Assembly (NCBI GenBank): GCA_035310125.1
Contig: DATGEP010000158.1
Span: forward strand, 1 to 28,572
Source: DATGEP01 sp035310125
GTDB lineage: Bacteria; Chloroflexota; Ktedonobacteria; Ktedonobacterales; JADMIN01
Length of the DNA: 28,572 bases
Direction: 5' to 3'
A program made the position numbers and the translations under genes. A model generated the notes under the pieces. It saw only the letters and a list, made by a program, of their open reading frames with translations, made no database searches and had not been told where the DNA came from. Positions within the stretch are counted from its first letter, which is position 1; every line of letters begins with the position of its first letter. This document shows positions 25,026-28,572 of the stretch, piece by piece.

Positions 25026-26216
25026 ATGCCAGAAGCAGTGATTGTAAGCGCGGTGCGCACGCCGATTGGGCGCGCGGGCAAAGGTGTGTTGAAGAGCATC
25101 CGTGCCGACGACCTGGGGGCGACGGCAGTACGTGGCGCACTGGAGCGCGTACCTAACGTAGACATTTCCAAGATCGAAGATGTGATCGTTGGTTGCGCCT
25201 TCCCGGAAGGTGAGCAAGGCATGAACGTGGCGCGCATCATCACCGCGCTGGCGGGCCTGCCCACCACGGCGGGTGGCGTCACCGTCAACCGCTTCTGCGC
25301 GAGCAGCTTGACCGCGTTCAATTTCGCGGCGCAGTCCATTTTGTTGGGCAACGGCGATCTGATAGTGGTCGGCGGTGTGGAAGCCATGTCGCGTGTGCCG
25401 ATGGGTGGCTTCAATCCCAGCTTCAATCCGAAACTGGCTGGAGCAAAAGAAGGCATTCCGGTTTGCGGTCTGCCGGAGAAGCGCACCGACGAGTTTTTGC
25501 AGTCATATATCCCGATGGGACATACGGCGGAGAATCTGGCGAAGAAGTACAACATCAGCCGTGAGGACCAGGACAAGTTCGCGTTGCGCAGCCACCAGCG
25601 TGCGATTGCGGCTATCGATTCGGGTATCTTTGCGAAGGAGATCGTGCCGGTCACGCTGCCGAGCGGTGAGGTGGTGACGACGGACGAAGGACCGCGCCGT
25701 GATACCTCATTAGAGCGATTGGCGGCACTGGAGCCGGCGTTCATTGCGGGCGGCACGGTGACAGCGGGCAACAGCAGCCCATTGAATGACGGTGCGTCCT
25801 CAGTGGTGGTGATGTCGTTGGAGGCGGCGAAGGCCCAAGGCGTGACGCCGCGCGCGCGAGTGGTGGCGATGTCTGTGGCGGGCGTTGCGCCGGAGATCAT
25901 GGGGATCGGGCCAGTACCGGCGGTGCGCAAAGTCTTGCAGCGGGCCAACCTCCAGCTTTCCGATATTGACGTGATCGAGCTGAACGAGGCCTTCGCGGCG
26001 CAATCGCTGGCGGTCGTCCGTGAGCTGGGTATTGACGAGGACAAACTGAATCCGCATGGCGGCGCCATTGCGCTGGGACACCCGCTTGGCTGCACCGGCG
26101 CACGCCTGATCGCGACCCTCCTGAACGATCTGGAGACGATTGGTGGGCGCTACGGTATGGCGACGCTGTGTGTTGGCGGCGGCCAGGGTGTCGCGACGAT
26201 CATCGAGCGGATGTAG
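25026..26216 (+). CDS. fadA: acetyl-CoA C-acyltransferase (thiolase)
   Basis: 396 residues; thiolytic cleavage of 3-ketoacyl-CoA to acetyl-CoA and a shortened acyl-CoA, the last beta-oxidation step. The nucleophilic Cys91 is in NRFCASSL, the NEAFAAQS block follows, then His352 in GGAIALGHPLGCTGAR and Cys382 in TLCVGGGQG complete the active site. The sequence is closer to the FadA-type degradative thiolases than to short biosynthetic ones, judging by its pairing with the fused hydratase/dehydrogenase gene. GGGAGGT lies five bases before the ATG. The next gene starts 10 bases after the stop, so FadA and FadN-like protein are translated together and probably form the trifunctional set, as in Bacillus fadNAE. 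Confidence 0.95.
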   Translation: MPEAVIVSAVRTPIGRAGKGVLKSIRADDLGATAVRGALERVPNVDISKIEDVIVGCAFPEGEQGMNVARIITALAGLPTTAGGVTVNRFCASSLTAFNFAAQSILLGNGDLIVVGGVEAMSRVPMGGFNPSFNPKLAGAKEGIPVCGLPEKRTDEFLQSYIPMGHTAENLAKKYNISREDQDKFALRSHQRAIAAIDSGIFAKEIVPVTLPSGEVVTTDEGPRRDTSLERLAALEPAFIAGGTVTAGNSSPLNDGASSVVVMSLEAAKAQGVTPRARVVAMSVAGVAPEIMGIGPVPAVRKVLQRANLQLSDIDVIELNEAFAAQSLAVVRELGIDEDKLNPHGGAIALGHPLGCTGARLIATLLNDLETIGGRYGMATLCVGGGQGVATIIERM

Positions 26217-26226
26217 GGAGGCGCGT

Positions 26227-28572
26227 ATGAGCTACAACATCTCGCGCGCTGCCGTAATCGGCGCGGGCATTATGGGCGCGGGCATTGCCGCGCACCTCGC
26301 GAACGTGGGCATTCCCGTGACACTGCTGGACATCGTGCCACCTGATGCGAAAGACAGCAGCGATCCGGCGCGGCGCAACGCTATCGCGGCGACCGGCCTG
26401 GAACGCGCTATGAAGGCCAGGCCGGCGTCGGCGTTCTACTCCGCGCGGTCTGCGAGGCTTGTCACCATCGGCAATACAGAGGATGATTTCGACAAGCTGG
26501 CCGACGCGGACTGGATTGTGGAAGCCGTCATCGAGCGGGTGGATGTCAAGCAGCAGCTTTTCGCGCGCCTCGAAAGCGTACGTAAGCCAGGCAGCATTGT
26601 ATCGTCCAATACATCGGGACTCCCGGCGCAGCTACTCCTGGAAGGGCGCGGTGAGGACTTTCAGCGCCACTTCTTGATCACGCACTTCTTTAATCCGGTG
26701 CGTTTCATGAAGCTCTTGGAGCTCGTCGCGGGGCCGGAGACCGATCCAGATCTCATGCGGTTCATGGGCGAGTTCTGTACGGACCGGCTCGGCAAGGGCG
26801 TGGTGTACTGCAAGGACCGGCCTAATTTCATCGGCAACCGTATCGGTATGTATGGCTTCTCGGCAACCGTCCACCGCATGCTGAACGAGGGCTACAAGAT
26901 CGAAGAAGTTGATGCGGTCACTGGTCCGGCGATTGGCCATCCAAAGTCGGCCACCTTCCGCACGGCGGACCTGGCTGGCGTAGATACGTCGCTGCACGTG
27001 GCGGATAACCTTTACGAGAACCTGCCGGGCGACCCGCAGCGCGAGCTATTCAAGATGCCTCAGTTCATACGCGACATGGTGGCGCGCGGCTGGGTGGGCG
27101 ACAAGAGCCGGCAGGGATTCTACAAGCGCACGCCTGGCGGCGGGAAGCGCGACATCCTGGTGATTGACCCGGCGACGATGGAATACCGAGCGCAGGACTC
27201 GGTGCACTTCTCGTCGCTAGATAGCGTGAAGGAGAACCCCGACGCCGCTGCGCGGGTTCGTTCCGTCATCAGCGCGCAGGATCGAGCGGGCAAGCTAGCC
27301 TGGGAGCTTACGGCGGATACGCTACTGTATGCCGCGACGGTTGCCGGCGAGATTGCCGACGATATCGTCAACATTGACAACGCGATGCGCTGGGGATTCA
27401 ACTGGGATGCTGGCCCGTTCCAGACATGGGATGCGCTCGGTGTGGAGACACTGGCGAACCGCATGACGGCGGAAGGGCGCGCCCTTCCGCAATTGGTGCA
27501 AGAGGTGCTAAGCAACGGTACGGGCCGGTTCTATGGCGCGGGGACCTACTGGGACTTTAACACGAAGTCGTATAGGCCGCTCCCAGACGCGGGACCACGA
27601 GTGAGTCTGACGGTGCTGAAGAAGGGCGGTAAGGTCGTCAAGGAGAACCGCAGCGCGTCGTTGGTGGATCTGGGCGACGGTGTGCTCTGTGTCGAGTTCC
27701 ACGCCAAGATGAACGCGATTGACGACGAGATGACGGCGATGGTTCGGGCGGCGGTGGAGGAGGCACAGAAGAACTGGCGGGCCATTGTCGTTGGTAATGA
27801 GGCGCCGGACTTTTGCGTGGGGGCGAATCTGGCGCAGGTGCTCATGGGCGCGAAGATGCGCATGTGGCCGCTGATCGAGAAGGGTGTGGCGACGCTTCAG
27901 CAGGCGAATCTAGGGCTGAAGTACAGTCCGGTGCCGGTGGTAGTGGCGCCGGCGGGAAGAGCGCTCGGCGGCGGCGCGGAGTTCGTGATGCATGGGCACC
28001 ATGTGCGCGCGGCGGCGGAGACATATATAGGGCTGGTCGAAGTCGGCGCGGGCGTGATTCCGGCGGGCGGCGGCTGCAAAGAGATGTTGGCGCGCTGGTC
28101 GAAAATGACGCCGGAGGGTGGGCCGTTCCCGGCGTCGCGCCACGCCTTCGAGGTCATCGCGGTGGCGACGGTGGCGACGAGCGCGGCAGACGCGCAGACG
28201 TACGGCTTCCTCAAGAAGACGGACGACGTGACGCTGGACCGCGAGCGGCTGCTGGCGGACGCGAAAGCTGACGCGCTGAAGCTGGCGGACGCGAAGGACC
28301 GGGGTGCATGGCAGCCGCCAACACCGCCGACATTCCGACTGCCGGGCGCGGGCGGGCGGCTGGTGCTGGAGCAGGTGGTAGAGAACCTTGTGCTACAGGG
28401 CAAGGCCACCGAGCACGACGCCGTAGTCGCGAGCAAGCTCGCCTATGTGCTCACCGGTGGCGACTGCCAGCCGGGCGAGGAGCTAACGGAGCAACGGATT
28501 CTCGACCTGGAGCGCGAGGCGTTCGTGAGCCTCTGCGGCATGCCGAAGACGCAGGACAGGATGGAGGCGCTG
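26227..28572 (+). CDS. fadN: 3-hydroxyacyl-CoA dehydrogenase/enoyl-CoA hydratase fusion (FadN type), partial at right edge
   Basis: 782 codons are open from the ATG (GGGAGG five bases upstream) to the window end with no stop; the Bacillus FadN family is near 790, so only the last few residues are missing. The N-terminal dehydrogenase half has GAGIMG (12-17) for NAD binding, SSNTSGLP (127-134), and His153 in THFFNP as the catalytic base, then a second dehydrogenase C-terminal repeat to about 445. The hydratase/crotonase half (about 480-680) keeps VGANLAQ for the oxyanion pocket and both catalytic Glu (585 in GGGAEF and 605 in IGLVEVG). It therefore does hydration and NAD-linked oxidation of enoyl-CoA. 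The domain order (dehydrogenase first) is the reverse of E. coli FadB. It ends the visible cluster. Confidence 0.96.
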   Translation, partial: MSYNISRAAVIGAGIMGAGIAAHLANVGIPVTLLDIVPPDAKDSSDPARRNAIAATGLERAMKARPASAFYSARSARLVTIGNTEDDFDKLADADWIVEAVIERVDVKQQLFARLESVRKPGSIVSSNTSGLPAQLLLEGRGEDFQRHFLITHFFNPVRFMKLLELVAGPETDPDLMRFMGEFCTDRLGKGVVYCKDRPNFIGNRIGMYGFSATVHRMLNEGYKIEEVDAVTGPAIGHPKSATFRTADLAGVDTSLHVADNLYENLPGDPQRELFKMPQFIRDMVARGWVGDKSRQGFYKRTPGGGKRDILVIDPATMEYRAQDSVHFSSLDSVKENPDAAARVRSVISAQDRAGKLAWELTADTLLYAATVAGEIADDIVNIDNAMRWGFNWDAGPFQTWDALGVETLANRMTAEGRALPQLVQEVLSNGTGRFYGAGTYWDFNTKSYRPLPDAGPRVSLTVLKKGGKVVKENRSASLVDLGDGVLCVEFHAKMNAIDDEMTAMVRAAVEEAQKNWRAIVVGNEAPDFCVGANLAQVLMGAKMRMWPLIEKGVATLQQANLGLKYSPVPVVVAPAGRALGGGAEFVMHGHHVRAAAETYIGLVEVGAGVIPAGGGCKEMLARWSKMTPEGGPFPASRHAFEVIAVATVATSAADAQTYGFLKKTDDVTLDRERLLADAKADALKLADAKDRGAWQPPTPPTFRLPGAGGRLVLEQVVENLVLQGKATEHDAVVASKLAYVLTGGDCQPGEELTEQRILDLEREAFVSLCGMPKTQDRMEAL

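Noticed and set aside
24806..26095. 429-codon open frame on the minus strand opposite the PaaI and thiolase genes
   Set aside because: It lies antisense to two clear enzymes, has Ser/Pro/Arg-rich composition without a domain, and is the usual mirror of GC-rich codon use.

Overview
The window reads as a GC-rich bacterial chromosome segment with 14 recognisable protein genes and several short repeats. I see no rRNA, tRNA, CRISPR array, transposase or phage gene. The mix of genes (kumamolisin-type S53 peptidase, XRE/MmyB-type regulator, form II CoxL-like Mo hydroxylase, FadN-type fused beta-oxidation enzyme, GyrB of about 645 residues, many strong GGAGG ribosome binding sites) suggests a high-GC Chloroflexota bacterium, perhaps Ktedonobacteria-like. 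That placement is an inference; a gyrB phylogeny would settle it.

Layout. 1-1919 (+): a cupin protein open at the left edge, then a membrane-anchored glycoside-hydrolase-like protein. 2077-4014 (-): gyrB. 4489-6261 (-): a multi-pass GT-C (PMT/ArnT-like) glycosyltransferase. 6351-8510 (-): a DUF255 thioredoxin-domain (YyaL/SPATA20) protein. 8511-9271 holds no credible gene but carries three near-identical repeats and a long inverted repeat. 9272-11638 (-): an orphan xanthine-dehydrogenase-family molybdenum subunit. 11860-13653 (-): an S53 sedolisin. 13955-18973 (-): a three-gene operon of SGNH hydrolase lipoprotein, giant double-FtsX permease and MacB/LolD-type ATPase. 19147-19998 (-): an XRE regulator with an MmyB-like ligand domain, transcribed away from a fatty-acid cluster.

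20241-28572 (+) is a compact beta-oxidation locus: acyl-CoA synthetase (fadD), acyl-CoA dehydrogenase, a DUF4442 hotdog protein, a PaaI-type hotdog thioesterase, thiolase (fadA), and a bifunctional 3-hydroxyacyl-CoA dehydrogenase/enoyl-CoA hydratase (FadN order) that runs off the right edge. Together these supply activation plus all four steps of the beta-oxidation cycle, with two predicted thioesterases between the dehydrogenase and the thiolase. The divergent MmyB-like regulator and the repeat-rich 20119-20194 promoter region make a fatty-acid-responsive control circuit the most interesting testable idea here.

Several start codons were moved inward from the longest possible start because a strong ribosome binding site sits just before an internal ATG. 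Promoters and operators are pattern-based guesses and are scored low.
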